A stretch of DNA of 64,000 nt from Paraburkholderia caffeinitolerans (GTDB taxonomy: Bacteria; Pseudomonadota; Gammaproteobacteria; Burkholderiales; Burkholderiaceae). Position numbers and translations under genes: made by a program. Positions 54,687-63,887 of this stretch are shown here, one piece after another. The number at the start of each line of letters is the position of its first letter. Position 1 is the stretch's first letter. The stretch is from assembly GCF_902859945.1 (NCBI RefSeq), contig NZ_CADIKL010000008.1:180737-244736 (forward strand), written 5' to 3'. The notes beneath the pieces are model-generated. The model made no database searches. It was not told the origin of the DNA and saw only the letters and a list, made by a program, of their open reading frames with translations.

Positions 54687-55869
54687 GCGTGGCTCCTGTC
54701 GTTGCCGCTTGTGCCGTGGCCGTTGCCCCGAAGCGTGCGGGCAAATACGGCGTGGCGTCGATTCTCGACACCTCCGGCATGCCGAGCATTTGCGCTGCGA
54801 TCAATTTGGCCGTGGCCAGCGCCGTGGTCACGCCCAGGCCTTCGTGGCCCGTTGCGAGCCATGTCGAAGGGTGATGTACATCGCCAGAAAATTGCGCGGC
54901 CGGGCCGATGAGCGGCAGGCCATCGCTGGTCGCGGGCCGGAAGCCCGTCCATGCGCGAATCGCGTTGAGCGACGGCAGTTCAGGCAGATACTCGGCGGCG
55001 CGCCGCAGCATGCGCGCGAGGATCGCGGGCTCCACGGCGGCGTCGAGGCTGTCGAACTGACGCGACGAGCCGATCAGCAATTGCCCCGTGGGGCGCGGCT
55101 GCACATTGAACGCCACCGAGGTGCCGGTCGCGTTGTGCGCGCTCTTGATGTAGCCGAGTTCGAGAATCTGGTGGCGCACCGTGCCGGGGTAGCGGTCCGT
55201 GATGAGCAGATGGCCTTTCTTGGCTTGCATCGGCAGACCGGGCAACAATTCGGCGGCTTGCAGGCCGTTGGCGATCAGCACCGCGCCGGCCGCCAGCGTC
55301 TCGCCATCGGCCAGCACCACGCCCGTGCGATCCACGCGCGCCACGCTCGCGCCAAGCCGGCAGGTGACGCGCCCTTTCACCGGCTGCGCGAGCAGCCACG
55401 ACGCGACAGCCGGTGCGTAGACCACCGCGTCGTCGGGAATCACCATGCCGCCTTGCAAATCCTTGCGCAACGCGGGCTCCGCTTCGCGCACCTGTTGCGC
55501 GTCGAGCATCGAGCACGCCACGCCCTGGCTCACAAGCGCCTGCTGGCGCGTCTGCGCGAGCGCGTATTCTTCGTCGTCGGCGGCAACCCACAGCGTGCCG
55601 CAGCGCACGAACGCCTCGCGCGCAGTGAGGCGCGGCGCGAGATCGAGCCACAACTCGCGCGACCATGCGGAAAGCGCAAACTCCGCGGGCGAATCGTCCA
55701 TCACCACGAGGTGCCCCATGCCCGCCGCGGTCACGCCGCCACCCACGCCCGCTCGATCGAGCACGAGCACGTCGGCGCCCTGCTGCGCAAGCTCGTGCGC
55801 GCACGCTGCGCCCACGATGCCCGCGCCCACCACGATCACATCGGGACAGGAACCCATCGGCTTCGTCAC
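54679..55869 (-). CDS. lhpB: D-hydroxyproline dehydrogenase, DadA-like FAD subunit
   Basis: 396 residues, DAO family. [30 protein letters not shown] binds [28 protein letters not shown] and [21 protein letters not shown] are DadA/HcnC-like. It oxidises cis-4-hydroxy-D-proline to the pyrroline. The GTG at 55869 overlaps the epimerase stop (GTGA) and is my choice; an ATG at 55857 is equally possible, and neither has a strong ribosome site. Confidence 0.87.
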   Translation of the reverse strand: MTKPMGSCPDVIVVGAGIVGAACAHELAQQGADVLVLDRAGVGGGVTAAGMGHLVVMDDSPAEFALSAWSRELWLDLAPRLTAREAFVRCGTLWVAADDEEYALAQTRQQALVSQGVACSMLDAQQVREAEPALRKDLQGGMVIPDDAVVYAPAVASWLLAQPVKGRVTCRLGASVARVDRTGVVLADGETLAAGAVLIANGLQAAELLPGLPMQAKKGHLLITDRYPGTVRHQILELGYIKSAHNATGTSVAFNVQPRPTGQLLIGSSRQFDSLDAAVEPAILARMLRRAAEYLPELPSLNAIRAWTGFRPATSDGLPLIGPAAQFSGDVHHPSTWLATGHEGLGVTTALATAKLIAAQMLGMPEVSRIDATPYLPARFGATATAQAATTGATHG

Positions 55870-56816
55870 GCGCGAATGCCCCAGGCGAAGGGATCGTCGT
55901 CGCTGAAGATCAGCTTGGCTTCCGCGCTGATGTGCGCGGTGCCGCGAATGCTCGGGCGCACGTAGCCGGGCGCGAGATCCGCAGCGTTTTCGTATTGCGC
56001 CTCGAACACGCTGCCCACGATGCTCTCCTGGCGCCAGCGCGCGCCCGGCGCGAGCACGCCGTCGGCGGCGAGGCACGCGATCTTCGCGCTCGTGCCGGTG
56101 CCGCAAGGCGAGCGGTCGTAGGCCTTGCCGGGGCACAGCACGAAATTGCGGCTGTCGATGCCCGCCTGATCGGAATGCGCGAACAACTCGATATGGTCGA
56201 TCTGCGCGCCGCCTTCGCCCGTGATGCCGTTGGCTTCGAGCGCCTGGCGGATGGCCCACGAGACTTCCGTGAGCGATTCGACGTTAGCGAATTCGAGCTG
56301 CTGGCCGTGATCGGAGACGAGGAAGAACCAGTTGCCACCCCACGCGATATCGCCGTGAATGCGGCCGAGGCCCGGCACGTCGAGCGGCACGCCCTGGCGG
56401 TAGCGGTACGCGGGCACATTGCGCACCGTCACGCTGCGGTCCGCATGCAGTTCGGCCTCGACCACGCCCACCGGCGTTTCGACGCGGTGCACGCCCGGCG
56501 CGATGCGCCCCATATGCGCGAGCGAAACGATCAGACCGATCGTGCCGTGGCCGCACATGCCGAGAAAGCCCACATTGTTGAAGAAGATCACGCCGGCCGA
56601 GCAACTGGGATCGTGCGGTTCGCACAGCAGCGCACCGACCATCACGTCCGAGCCGCGCGGCTCGTTGACGATGCCGGCGCGCTCGCGGTCGAAGTCGCGG
56701 CGGAAGATGTCGAGCCGCTCCTTGAGCGGGCCGCGGCCCAGATCGGGGCCGCCTTCGGTCACGAGCCGGGTGGGCTCGCCGCCGGTATGGGAGTCGATTA
56801 CGGTGAGGGTTTTCAT
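55866..56816 (-). CDS. lhpA: 4-hydroxyproline 2-epimerase
   Basis: 316 residues, proline racemase family. The two catalytic Cys are present: GMCGHGTIG (Cys88) and SPCGTGTSA (about Cys236). Having both marks a true epimerase rather than a 3-hydroxyproline dehydratase, where the first is Ser or Thr. It converts trans-4-hydroxy-L-proline to cis-4-hydroxy-D-proline. [13 protein letters not shown] at 10-22 is the N-terminal signature. First gene of the leftward epimerase-dehydrogenase operon. Confidence 0.94.
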   Translation of the reverse strand: MKTLTVIDSHTGGEPTRLVTEGGPDLGRGPLKERLDIFRRDFDRERAGIVNEPRGSDVMVGALLCEPHDPSCSAGVIFFNNVGFLGMCGHGTIGLIVSLAHMGRIAPGVHRVETPVGVVEAELHADRSVTVRNVPAYRYRQGVPLDVPGLGRIHGDIAWGGNWFFLVSDHGQQLEFANVESLTEVSWAIRQALEANGITGEGGAQIDHIELFAHSDQAGIDSRNFVLCPGKAYDRSPCGTGTSAKIACLAADGVLAPGARWRQESIVGSVFEAQYENAADLAPGYVRPSIRGTAHISAEAKLIFSDDDPFAWGIRA

Positions 56817-56941
56817 GGCGACAATCGTAGGTCTCGCCCGCGTGGCCGTCTTGCTCGAACGGCGCAACGGCTATGACGATTTCAGCATAGCGCGCGTGGC
56901 GTCATGCCGAGTACGGCGCCCGATGCGTCAGGCCGCGCCCC

Positions 56942-57889
56942 TCAAACGCTCGCGCCGCCCTCGGCGCGGGCGCCGCGCACGAATAGCTGGCGCAGCCACG
57001 CCTCGCCGTTCACGATCAGAAGCCCCGTGAGCACCAGCGCCGAGCCCACGAGAAACGCCGCATCGACATGCTCGTGCAGCAGCACCACGCCCATCGCCAC
57101 GCCGAACAGCGGCGTCATGAACGAGAGCACGCCAAGGCGCGCCGCAAAATACCGGCGCAGCAGCCAGAACCAGGTCAGGTAGCTCACGAACGCCACCGCG
57201 ACGGCCTGGAAAGCAAGGCTCGCGAGCCCGAGCGGTGCGCTGTTAAATGTGGTCTGTCCAGTGGCCCAGGCGAACGGCAACAGCAGGAAGAAGGCGCAGG
57301 CGAGCTGATAGAAGAGCGTCTGAGTGGGAGGCGCCTCGCTCAGGCGCGTGGTACGCACGACCACCGTGGTCATGCCCCACGCCACGCCGCCGCACAGCGC
57401 CATGAAGTCGCCGAGCAGCCAGTTGGGGCCGGCCCCGCGGCTCCCGCCCACGAGTGTTGGCCCGAGAAACGCGAGGGCGATGCCCGCGAACGCAAGGCCG
57501 ATACCGCCCCATTGAAGTCCGGCAAGGCGTTCATCGGGCAGCTTCAAATGCAGGCCGATCGCGGCGAACATGGGCGCGGTGTAGAGCAGCACGGCCACGT
57601 GCGAGGCGTGGGTCCAGCGCAGCGCCTCGGCAACAAACAGGAATTCGAGCGCGAACAGCACGCCCACCGCGAGCCCCGAACGCAGCGCGACGCCAGGCAC
57701 CCAGCGCTCGCGCGTCACGAATCGGTTGAACAGCCAGACGAGCACTGCCGCGACGCCCGAGCGCACGCCCACCTGCATCATGGGCGCGATGTCGCCGGCC
57801 ACCGCCTTGATGGCCACCTGCTGAAAGCCCCAGATCAGGCACAGCGTCACCATGATGGCCAGTGCCGCGCCATCCACATGCTTTCTCAT
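56942..57889 (-). CDS. EamA/DMT family transporter
   Basis: 315 residues, ten hydrophobic segments in two EamA repeats (LCLIWGFQQVAIKAVAGDIAPMM; DFMALCGGVAWGMTTVVVRTT). YTAPMFAAIGLHL and SFMTPLFGVAMGVVLLHE are the conserved Pro-containing helices. Family members usually export amino acids or metabolites. It lies upstream of the hydroxyproline operon on the same strand with a 125-nt gap, so a link to that pathway is possible but unproven. Confidence 0.87.
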   Translation of the reverse strand: MRKHVDGAALAIMVTLCLIWGFQQVAIKAVAGDIAPMMQVGVRSGVAAVLVWLFNRFVTRERWVPGVALRSGLAVGVLFALEFLFVAEALRWTHASHVAVLLYTAPMFAAIGLHLKLPDERLAGLQWGGIGLAFAGIALAFLGPTLVGGSRGAGPNWLLGDFMALCGGVAWGMTTVVVRTTRLSEAPPTQTLFYQLACAFFLLLPFAWATGQTTFNSAPLGLASLAFQAVAVAFVSYLTWFWLLRRYFAARLGVLSFMTPLFGVAMGVVLLHEHVDAAFLVGSALVLTGLLIVNGEAWLRQLFVRGARAEGGASV

Positions 57890-58142
57890 TGCCGAACCGC
57901 CGAGTTTTGTTCTTGATTAACGTAGTATTCCTGCGTCTGGATCAAGTCATATAGCGCAAAACTGACAACCGATAGCGGCAGACCGCCAGCGCCCCGACTG
58001 TGCGCTGCCGCATACATTCGGATAGCAAGCTTCGTCTCGGTGACTAGAATGTCTGAATGCACGCCAGGCGATAAGGGCGATCCGTTCTGACACAACGATT
58101 CTGATGGCGTGACGTTTCCATTCCTTCAAAGGAGGCATGTCC

Positions 58143-58664
58143 ATGGCGTGCCTGAACGAAAGGATTGTCGGCGCGGTATGCCTCCTGCTGAGCGGGTACG
58201 CGCTCGCGGACGGCCCGCTCGCAGCTCCGCCCGAGGAAATGACGGTCGCCAGTATCGCGCCGTTGCCCATGGAAGTCGTTTCGGCTATTCCGGGACCGCA
58301 GACCTATTTGCATCGCTATGAATTCCAGTATCAGGCAGCGCAGCGCGCGCCCTTCGACGCGCAACTGCAGAACTTCTATAGCGTGCAGATCGACCATGAT
58401 TTCCGGCTCGGCAGCGAGAGCTTCAGCCCAACGCCAGGGGTGGCGCGGCCCCAGCAGCCATCCGCGTATCTCCGTATGGGCCAATCGACAGCGCCCGCAC
58501 TCGCGCTCACCGAAATCCCGAACGCCACATTGACGATCGGCGCGCAACCGCAGCGGCGGTTGTCGCTGACCGTCAACGACTGGGTGTTCTCCGGCACGGC
58601 GCGCGTCGCGATCCTGCATTCGCGCAGCACCGGCGCGACGCTGAATGTACGACACGGTTTTTAA
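58143..58664 (+). CDS. hypothetical secreted protein
   Basis: 173 residues. The N-terminal MACLNERIVGAVCLLLSGYALADG is a signal peptide with a likely cut after ALA at about 23. The rest is Pro/Gln-rich and ends in a beta-rich ...LSLTVNDWVFSGTARVAILHS segment. I recognise no family. AAAGGAGG sits 7 nt before the ATG at 58143; an ATG at 58137 is only 1 nt from it and unlikely. Confidence 0.65.
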   Translation: MACLNERIVGAVCLLLSGYALADGPLAAPPEEMTVASIAPLPMEVVSAIPGPQTYLHRYEFQYQAAQRAPFDAQLQNFYSVQIDHDFRLGSESFSPTPGVARPQQPSAYLRMGQSTAPALALTEIPNATLTIGAQPQRRLSLTVNDWVFSGTARVAILHSRSTGATLNVRHGF

Positions 58665-58698
58665 GCGAACGCCGGACCGCGGTCAGCCAGGCTGCCAC

Positions 58699-58780
58699 CT
58701 GCGCGGCCCGAGCCAGGCGCCCCGGCTGCGCGCCCCGAGCCAGGCGCCCCCACCTACGCGGCCCGAGCTAGGCGCCCCCC
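58699..58780. repeat. three imperfect 27-28-bp GC-rich tandem repeats
   Basis: Each unit has the core CTGCGCGGCCCGAGCCAGGC followed by a run of C (second and third copies vary by a few bases). They fill the gap between the secreted-protein gene and the stop of the TonB receptor. Repeats of this kind vary between strains and can form strong RNA structures. Confidence 0.85.
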
Positions 58781-58781
58781 A

Positions 58782-61046
58782 TCAAAAATCAATCTTCGCG
58801 TTGAGGCTCACCGTGCGCGGATCGCCCGGCGCGATGTAGTTGTCGTACTGGAACATCCAGTAGCGGCGGTTCGTGAGGTTGTCGATGGCCGCGCGCAGCG
58901 TCACGTCGTGGCCGCCAATGCGCGTCATATAGTTCGCGCCGACGTTCACGAGCATGTAGCCGCCCGTCTCCAGATTGCCGGCCGGACGCACCTCCGTGTT
59001 GCCCGTGTACTTGGCGTCGGCGCCCAGGCGCAGGCCCGGCACGAACGGCACGTCGTAGCTCACGCGCGCCGCCGCGACGAACTGCGGTGCGCCGGCCACG
59101 CGATTGCCGTTGTACTGCTGGCCCTTCGCGTACCACGTATCGAGCAGCATGAGGTCGCCCGCCACCTCCCAACTGCGCCCAAGACGCACGCTGCCGCCCG
59201 CCTCGATGCCTTGGTAGATAGAATCGCCGTCCTGCGTGAGCACATTCTGCGCGTTCGCGTAACTCGCACCGCGCTCGATGCGGAACAGCGCAGCGTTCGC
59301 ACTCCAGCGCGCATGCTCGCTCTTGATGCCCATCTCGTACTGGCGCGAGCGCAGCGGTTTCAGCACTGACCCGCCATTTGCATAGATATCCGAAACGATT
59401 TGCCCCGGCTCCAGCGATTCCACATAGCTCGCATAGAGCGTGGTTTGCGGTTCGAGCTTGTACATGAGCGCGAAGGTCGGCGTAATAACGCCGTTCTGCC
59501 CATACGACGCAGTCGTCGCGCCCGATTCGGCGAAGGATTCTTGATCGTAATTCGTGTAGCGCACGCCTGCGAGCAGCGACCAGCGGCTCGTCAGATCGAC
59601 GGTGTCGCTCACGAACAGCGACTTCTGGTTGATCTCGCTCGCGCGGTATTTTTGCAGGCCGCTGCCCGAGTAATAACGGAACGGATTGGGCTCGTAGAGA
59701 TTGCCCTCGCCGAGCGTCTTGATGACCGTGCTCGCCGCCGTGCCATAGTCGTTGGTCTGATGCTGGACCGCCGCGCCCAACACCAGATGATGCGTGAGCG
59801 GCCCGGTCTTCACCTTGCCTTCGAAGGCGCCCTGCCAGTAGATGTCCTGGTGGCCTTCATCGCCGTTCCAACGGCTATCGGTGTAGTTGCCCGCCTGGTC
59901 GAGCAGCGTGAGCGTGCTTTCGTTGCGGTCGCGCGTGGACTTGCTATAGCTCGCCGAGGTGTTGAAGGTCCAGTCGGGCGCGATCTGGTATTTGACGCCA
60001 GCCGTGTAGAGCTGCAGGTTGGTGTTTAGATGCTGATCGGGGCCGGCGAGCCAGTTGGTGCCGCCGCTGATCGTCGCGGGCAGGCTCGAAGCCGTATAAC
60101 TGCCCGTGTAGATGGCCGGCGTCTGGCCGCTCGAACGGCTTTGCTGATAGATCGCGTTGAAATAGACCTGCAGGTCGCGCGTGAGCTGCCCGTCGAGCGC
60201 CAGCGCCAGCGAGTTGCGGTTGATGTCGCCCGCGTTGTAGGTCTTGCCGGCCTCATGCGTGTAGTTGATGCGCGCGCCGAACATGCCGTCGGGGCCGAAG
60301 CGGCGGCTCAAATCGACGTGCTGGGTGAGCACGCCGTCCATGCGATAACCGAGGTCGAGGCTCGAGACCGGGTCCTGGCCCGGCTTCTTCGTCACGTAAT
60401 TGACCACGCCGCCCGGCTGCGCGAAGCCGTACATGAAACCGCCGAGCCCCTTGAGCAATTCGACGCGCTCGAGATTTTCGTAGGGCATGGTGATGCCGTA
60501 TGAAATGAACGGATTGCCGTCGATGCGAAAGCCGTTCTGCCAATCGATGGGCAGGCCGCGAATCGTGATGTAGGTCGCCCACGCGCTATAGGCGTTGCTG
60601 TTGTCGGTGACCGAGGCATCGCCGGCGAATACGTCGCCGAGCTTGTTGACCTGACGGTCGGCGAGGTCTTCGCCCGTGACCACGGTGGTCGAGAACGGCG
60701 TATCGAGCTGCGAGCGCGTGCCGAGCGCGCCGTTCGACACCGGCGTGTCCAGATGCAGCGGCGAGTCAGTCACGGCGGCAGCGCTCACCTTCACGGCGGG
60801 CAGCGACTGCTCGGTGGCGGACGACGCTGCGGTGGACGACGCTGTGCCAGGGGCGGCCCCGTCGGGTGTCGCGGCGTTTGCGGCGTTTGCGCCGCTTGCG
60901 GGATGCGCCTGCTGGGCAGCGCCCCCGTCCGCTGCGGATTGGGCGAAAGCGGACTGGGCCGCGGCGGCAAACGTCAGCCAGGCGGCAATCCGCACGGGGC
61001 GGTGGAGCACGCGCCCCGTACGGCGTGTGATTCGTTGGTTGTTCAT
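58782..61046 (-). CDS. TonB-dependent siderophore receptor
   Basis: 754 residues. A signal peptide ends near ...AQSAFA, with a long Ala/Ser/Thr-rich spacer to about 95. The plug domain (FSTTVVTGEDLADRQ ... IRGLPIDWQNGFRIDGNPF ... LLKGLGGFMYGFAQPGGVVNYVTKKP) and the beta barrel follow. The C terminus RYWMFQYDNYIAPGDPRTVSLNAKIDF ends in the aromatic residue needed for outer-membrane insertion. It imports a ferric siderophore with TonB energy. A Fur-like box lies about 55-70 bp upstream of the start. No siderophore synthesis genes are adjacent. Confidence 0.93.
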   Translation of the reverse strand: MNNQRITRRTGRVLHRPVRIAAWLTFAAAAQSAFAQSAADGGAAQQAHPASGANAANAATPDGAAPGTASSTAASSATEQSLPAVKVSAAAVTDSPLHLDTPVSNGALGTRSQLDTPFSTTVVTGEDLADRQVNKLGDVFAGDASVTDNSNAYSAWATYITIRGLPIDWQNGFRIDGNPFISYGITMPYENLERVELLKGLGGFMYGFAQPGGVVNYVTKKPGQDPVSSLDLGYRMDGVLTQHVDLSRRFGPDGMFGARINYTHEAGKTYNAGDINRNSLALALDGQLTRDLQVYFNAIYQQSRSSGQTPAIYTGSYTASSLPATISGGTNWLAGPDQHLNTNLQLYTAGVKYQIAPDWTFNTSASYSKSTRDRNESTLTLLDQAGNYTDSRWNGDEGHQDIYWQGAFEGKVKTGPLTHHLVLGAAVQHQTNDYGTAASTVIKTLGEGNLYEPNPFRYYSGSGLQKYRASEINQKSLFVSDTVDLTSRWSLLAGVRYTNYDQESFAESGATTASYGQNGVITPTFALMYKLEPQTTLYASYVESLEPGQIVSDIYANGGSVLKPLRSRQYEMGIKSEHARWSANAALFRIERGASYANAQNVLTQDGDSIYQGIEAGGSVRLGRSWEVAGDLMLLDTWYAKGQQYNGNRVAGAPQFVAAARVSYDVPFVPGLRLGADAKYTGNTEVRPAGNLETGGYMLVNVGANYMTRIGGHDVTLRAAIDNLTNRRYWMFQYDNYIAPGDPRTVSLNAKIDF

Positions 61047-61097
61047 ATCGGCCAGAGTTGGTGGAGCCTTCCGCGCCGGAAAATTTCCGGAACACAA

Positions 61098-61117
61098 ATA
61101 CGACTCATTCTCATTAC
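61098..61117 (-). promoter_or_regulatory. Fur-box-like element before the TonB receptor
   Basis: On the coding strand the AT-rich element contains AATGAGAATGAG, a repeated NATNAT-type pattern close to proteobacterial Fur boxes, about 55-70 bp upstream of the receptor ATG. Iron repression of the receptor is the expected result. Confidence 0.65.
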
Positions 61118-61331
61118 ACATCGGGCGGCATCTTAGCAAAGCCTTATGCGTTTTGAAAGCCTCTGGTGGAAATTCGTCAGGATGTGCGGCACGGCACCGG
61201 CGCGCGCTCGTTGGACCGGGGCTTTAATCCTCGCTTAAGGCTGCGCCCGCATAGTTTTTGGCGACTCCCTCCGGGAGTTGCATGAGTCTTTCGTCTTGAT
61301 TCGAGCAATATCGATCGAAGGAGGTACGAAA

Positions 61332-61868
61332 ATGCGATTACGTTCGTATTTGGCGTTGGGCGCGCTGGCGCTCGCCCCGATGCTTGCGCTTGCCGGTGAA
61401 GCAAGTGCCCAGATGGATGCCCAGCACGCCGCCCAGCCGATGTTCGTCAACGTCAACGGTCAGGCGGTGCCGGTGAAGGCTGAAACCCACGTCGTCCAGA
61501 CGGCGATGGGCCCGATGAAGGTGAGTACGTGGAGTTGGCACAGCCCGGGCGGCAGCGCCAGCTATGAAATGCAGACGAGCACGGGTGGCGCGCCGTCCGC
61601 CGTCGCGCTGCGGCAGATGCAGATGGCCCAGGCGCAAATGGTGGCGATGCAGCAGCAAATGATGGCCATGCAACAGCAGATGGTGGTACTCCAGCATTCC
61701 GCATTCGCCGGTGGATTCGCGGTGCCAGCGCCGCAGAACGTGGTCTTCGCGGTGCCGCTGTGGGCCATGCCGGACCCGGTGGTGATCGTGGAGCCAGTGC
61801 AGCGCGCTCCGGCGCCTGCCGTGGCGCCGCCGACCGCGCCAACGCGGTCGCCGGGGATCAAGGCCTAG
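61332..61868 (+). CDS. secreted Met/Gln-rich hypothetical protein
   Basis: 178 residues. The signal peptide MRLRSYLALGALALAPMLALAGEASA is likely cleaved near 26. Residues of about 95-120 are a Met/Gln repeat (RQMQMAQAQMVAMQQQMMAM), predicted helical or coiled coil and able to bind soft metals such as copper. The C-terminal third is Pro/Ala/Val-rich. AGGAGG precedes the ATG. A strong terminator follows at 61901. It is divergent from the TonB receptor. No family recognised. Confidence 0.7.
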   Translation: MRLRSYLALGALALAPMLALAGEASAQMDAQHAAQPMFVNVNGQAVPVKAETHVVQTAMGPMKVSTWSWHSPGGSASYEMQTSTGGAPSAVALRQMQMAQAQMVAMQQQMMAMQQQMVVLQHSAFAGGFAVPAPQNVVFAVPLWAMPDPVVIVEPVQRAPAPAVAPPTAPTRSPGIKA

Positions 61869-61900
61869 GGGCGCGCAGGGTTTAACCGCCTTGCTGTTCA

Positions 61901-61934
61901 AACCGCCGGCTCTCGCCGGCGGTTTTTGTTTTTA
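61901..61934 (+). terminator. intrinsic terminator after the Met/Gln-rich protein gene
   Basis: An 11-bp perfect stem (AAACCGCCGGC / GCCGGCGGTTT) with a TCTC loop is followed by TTGTTTTT. This is a textbook rho-independent terminator 33 nt after the stop. Confidence 0.92.
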
Positions 61935-61955
61935 ACGCAGGAGCAGAATCCAGGT

Positions 61956-62060
61956 TCACCACGACCAGCCTTGCTGGCCATACTGTGTGTCGTAACGGCG
62001 GCCCCACCACGGCAGATAGGCGTTGTTCTCGCCGCGCTCCCGAACCAGATAACGCGCGCA
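61956..62060 (-). pseudogene. 3' remnant of a small protein gene
   Basis: Read leftward, the segment encodes RYLVRERGENNAYLPWWGRR, then YDTQYGQQGWSW and a stop. This looks like the C-terminal tail of a small aromatic-rich secreted protein. Upstream (to the right) the frame enters AT-rich DNA with no protein character, so the 5' part seems to have been replaced. No family recognised. Confidence 0.4.
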
Positions 62061-62169
62061 TGGTCGATGAGTCATTGAAGATAGAGCCTTGGCATTACTA
62101 CTTGTCGGCAAAAATATCCATTTATCGACACAAAGGACCATTTTCCATCCCCAAAAACAGCAATGTCAT

Positions 62170-62410
62170 ATGTTTTATATGACCAAGAGCCGATTTACTC
62201 CTCCATCCGATCTCACGTCAAAACAGGTGCGAGCAGCACATGCGCTGCTCGCCTGGTCCCAGCAGGAATTGGTCACGGCTACCGGCGTAAAGACGTTTTA
62301 CCGTATCGAACTTCGAAAGAAGCCATCAAACTTCAATCGCCAATGACACACAAGCGATTCGCTGCGCAATCGACGCCGAGGCTTTGAAAGCGTCGATAAA
62401 GGAGGCGAGT
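62170..62410 (+). pseudogene. frameshifted XRE-type HTH regulator remnant
   Basis: From the ATG at 62170, LTSKQVRAAHALLAWSQQELVTATGV is an XRE helix-turn-helix (helices 1-3). The frame then degrades (KTFYRIELRKKPSNFNRQ) to a stop at 62346. A +1 frame from 62342 continues with NDTQAIRCAIDAEAL, the normal end of this small regulator type. One or more indels therefore broke it. The DNA upstream (62,061-62,169) is AT-rich and carries no gene. Confidence 0.7.
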
Positions 62411-62417
62411 TGTCCCC

Positions 62418-63548
62418 TCACGACCCCGTCCCACCCTCCTCCCTGCACAGCCACCACCCACGCGCGCGTCCGCGCGTTGCCTCCACCTCGCTCGCCGCCT
62501 CGCGCCACCACCGCTCACCGCGCTGCGGCTCCACTAGATCAAGTCGCTCGCCCATGCGCGGCGTCGCCAGCGCCACGCCGCGCGCGAGCGACAGGCCCGT
62601 CACGCGCTCGAACGGCTCCTGCCAGCGGTGCATCGCCAGATCGAAGGTGCCGTTGTGGATCGGCACGAGCCAGCGGCCGCGCAAGTCGAGGTGCGCCTGC
62701 ACCGTTTCCTCGGGCTGCATATGCACATATGGCCACTGCGCGTCATAAGCGCCGGTCTCGATCAGCGTGACGTCGAACGGCCCGAGGCGCTCGCCAATCT
62801 CGCGAAAGCCGTCGAAATAGCCCGTATCGCCGCTGAAGAACACGCGCAGATCGGCATCGGCGATCACCCACGAGGCCCACAGCGTACTGTCGCCGTCGAA
62901 CAGGCTGCGCCCCGAGAAGTGCTGCGCGGGCGTGGCCGTGAAGGTAATGCCCGCCACCTCCGCGCTCTGCCACCAGTCGAGTTGGCGCACCTTGGCCGCA
63001 TCGATGCCCCACTCGATCAGCCGATCGCCCACGCCCAACGGCGTGAGAAACACCCCGGTACGAGCGTCGAGCGCAAGCACGGTCTCGCGGTCGAGGTGGT
63101 CGTAATGATCGTGCGAAAGAATCACGCCGCGCAGCGGCGGCAGGTCGGCAAGCGCAATGGGCGGCGCATGAAAGCGCTTCGGGCCCATGCGTTTGAACGG
63201 CGAGGCGCGCTCGCCGAACACGGGGTCGGTGAGCCAGTATTCGCCGCGCAGTTTCAAAAGCAGCGTCGAATGGCCGAGCCGGTACAGGCTGCGGTCGGGC
63301 GCTGCATCGAGGTCGGCGCGGCTCAGCGCGTCGACGGGCAGCGCGCCAGCCGGCGCCGTGCCTTGCGGCTTCCTGAACAGCACGTTCCACGCAATGCCGA
63401 GGGTCTTCGTGAACCGCTCCTGCGGACGCGGGCGCACGTTGCGAAAGCGTGTGCCGTCGTGCTGCGGCGAGCCGCCCGAGATGACGCGCGAACGCCGCGC
63501 GGCGGCGAATCCGAGTGTGCGACCAAGAGAATCAGGGATCGATGCCAT
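62418..63548 (-). CDS. MBL-fold hydrolase, NAPE-PLD/UlaG-like
   Basis: 376 residues. The metal motif HDHYDHLD is at about 143-150, with GHSTLLLKLRGEYWLTDPVFGERASPF before it and PAQHFSGRS, FFSGDTGYF and HNGTFDLA after it. This is the N-acyl-phosphatidylethanolamine phospholipase D-like branch of the metallo-beta-lactamase fold. GGGAAGG precedes the ATG at 63548; the in-frame 5' extension is A/T-rich and not used. A candidate promoter is TTTACT (63603-63598), a 16-bp spacer and TACACT (63581-63576). Confidence 0.9.
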   Translation of the reverse strand: MASIPDSLGRTLGFAAARRSRVISGGSPQHDGTRFRNVRPRPQERFTKTLGIAWNVLFRKPQGTAPAGALPVDALSRADLDAAPDRSLYRLGHSTLLLKLRGEYWLTDPVFGERASPFKRMGPKRFHAPPIALADLPPLRGVILSHDHYDHLDRETVLALDARTGVFLTPLGVGDRLIEWGIDAAKVRQLDWWQSAEVAGITFTATPAQHFSGRSLFDGDSTLWASWVIADADLRVFFSGDTGYFDGFREIGERLGPFDVTLIETGAYDAQWPYVHMQPEETVQAHLDLRGRWLVPIHNGTFDLAMHRWQEPFERVTGLSLARGVALATPRMGERLDLVEPQRGERWWREAASEVEATRGRARGWWLCREEGGTGS

Positions 63549-63887
63549 GGAACCTTCCCACAAAGTAGACTCATCAGTGTAGTTTATTTTCCGGATAAGT
63601 AAACCATGCGGTGTAAGTGTTCGAGCACAAAAAAAATGAAAAAAGAAAACAACAAAAACGAAAACAGGCGCCTGAGTGTCACCCAATAAAAACTGAAACA
63701 AGTAAGGCAACAGAAAGCAATGGAAGGACTCCGCCCAGACGGCGCGGCAGAGCCAGTGATGTAGCCGCGATAATCCAGAGGATTTTTAGCGGAGCGGAAA
63801 TGGCGCAGAGAGTTGGCCACGGGCACGGCGAACAAGCCGTTTCCGCTCCGCTAAAAATTCGTTGAGCTAAGCCGCTCCGCTGCAGGT
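63549..63887. other. AT-rich, structured intergenic segment
   Basis: This 339-bp segment has no gene I can support. It holds the MBL promoter, then an A-rich, purine-biased tract (about 63,627-63,720) in sharp contrast to the genome. A 17-codon frame starting MKKENNKNENRR lies in that tract without a ribosome site. The 19-bp inverted repeat at 63782-63858 follows. It looks like foreign or scarred DNA next to a transposase fragment. Confidence 0.5.
63782..63858. repeat. 19-bp perfect inverted repeat around a 39-bp centre
   Basis: ATTTTTAGCGGAGCGGAAA at 63782-63800 is the exact reverse complement of 63840-63858. The 39-bp centre is GC-rich and carries no frame of interest. It could be a transcription-blocking hairpin, a pair of recombinase or IS ends, or a minimal mobile-element remnant. 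Confidence 0.85.

Noticed and set aside
58699..58780. GC-rich repeats as a CRISPR array
   Set aside because: Units touch each other without unique spacers and are imperfect; no cas genes in the window.
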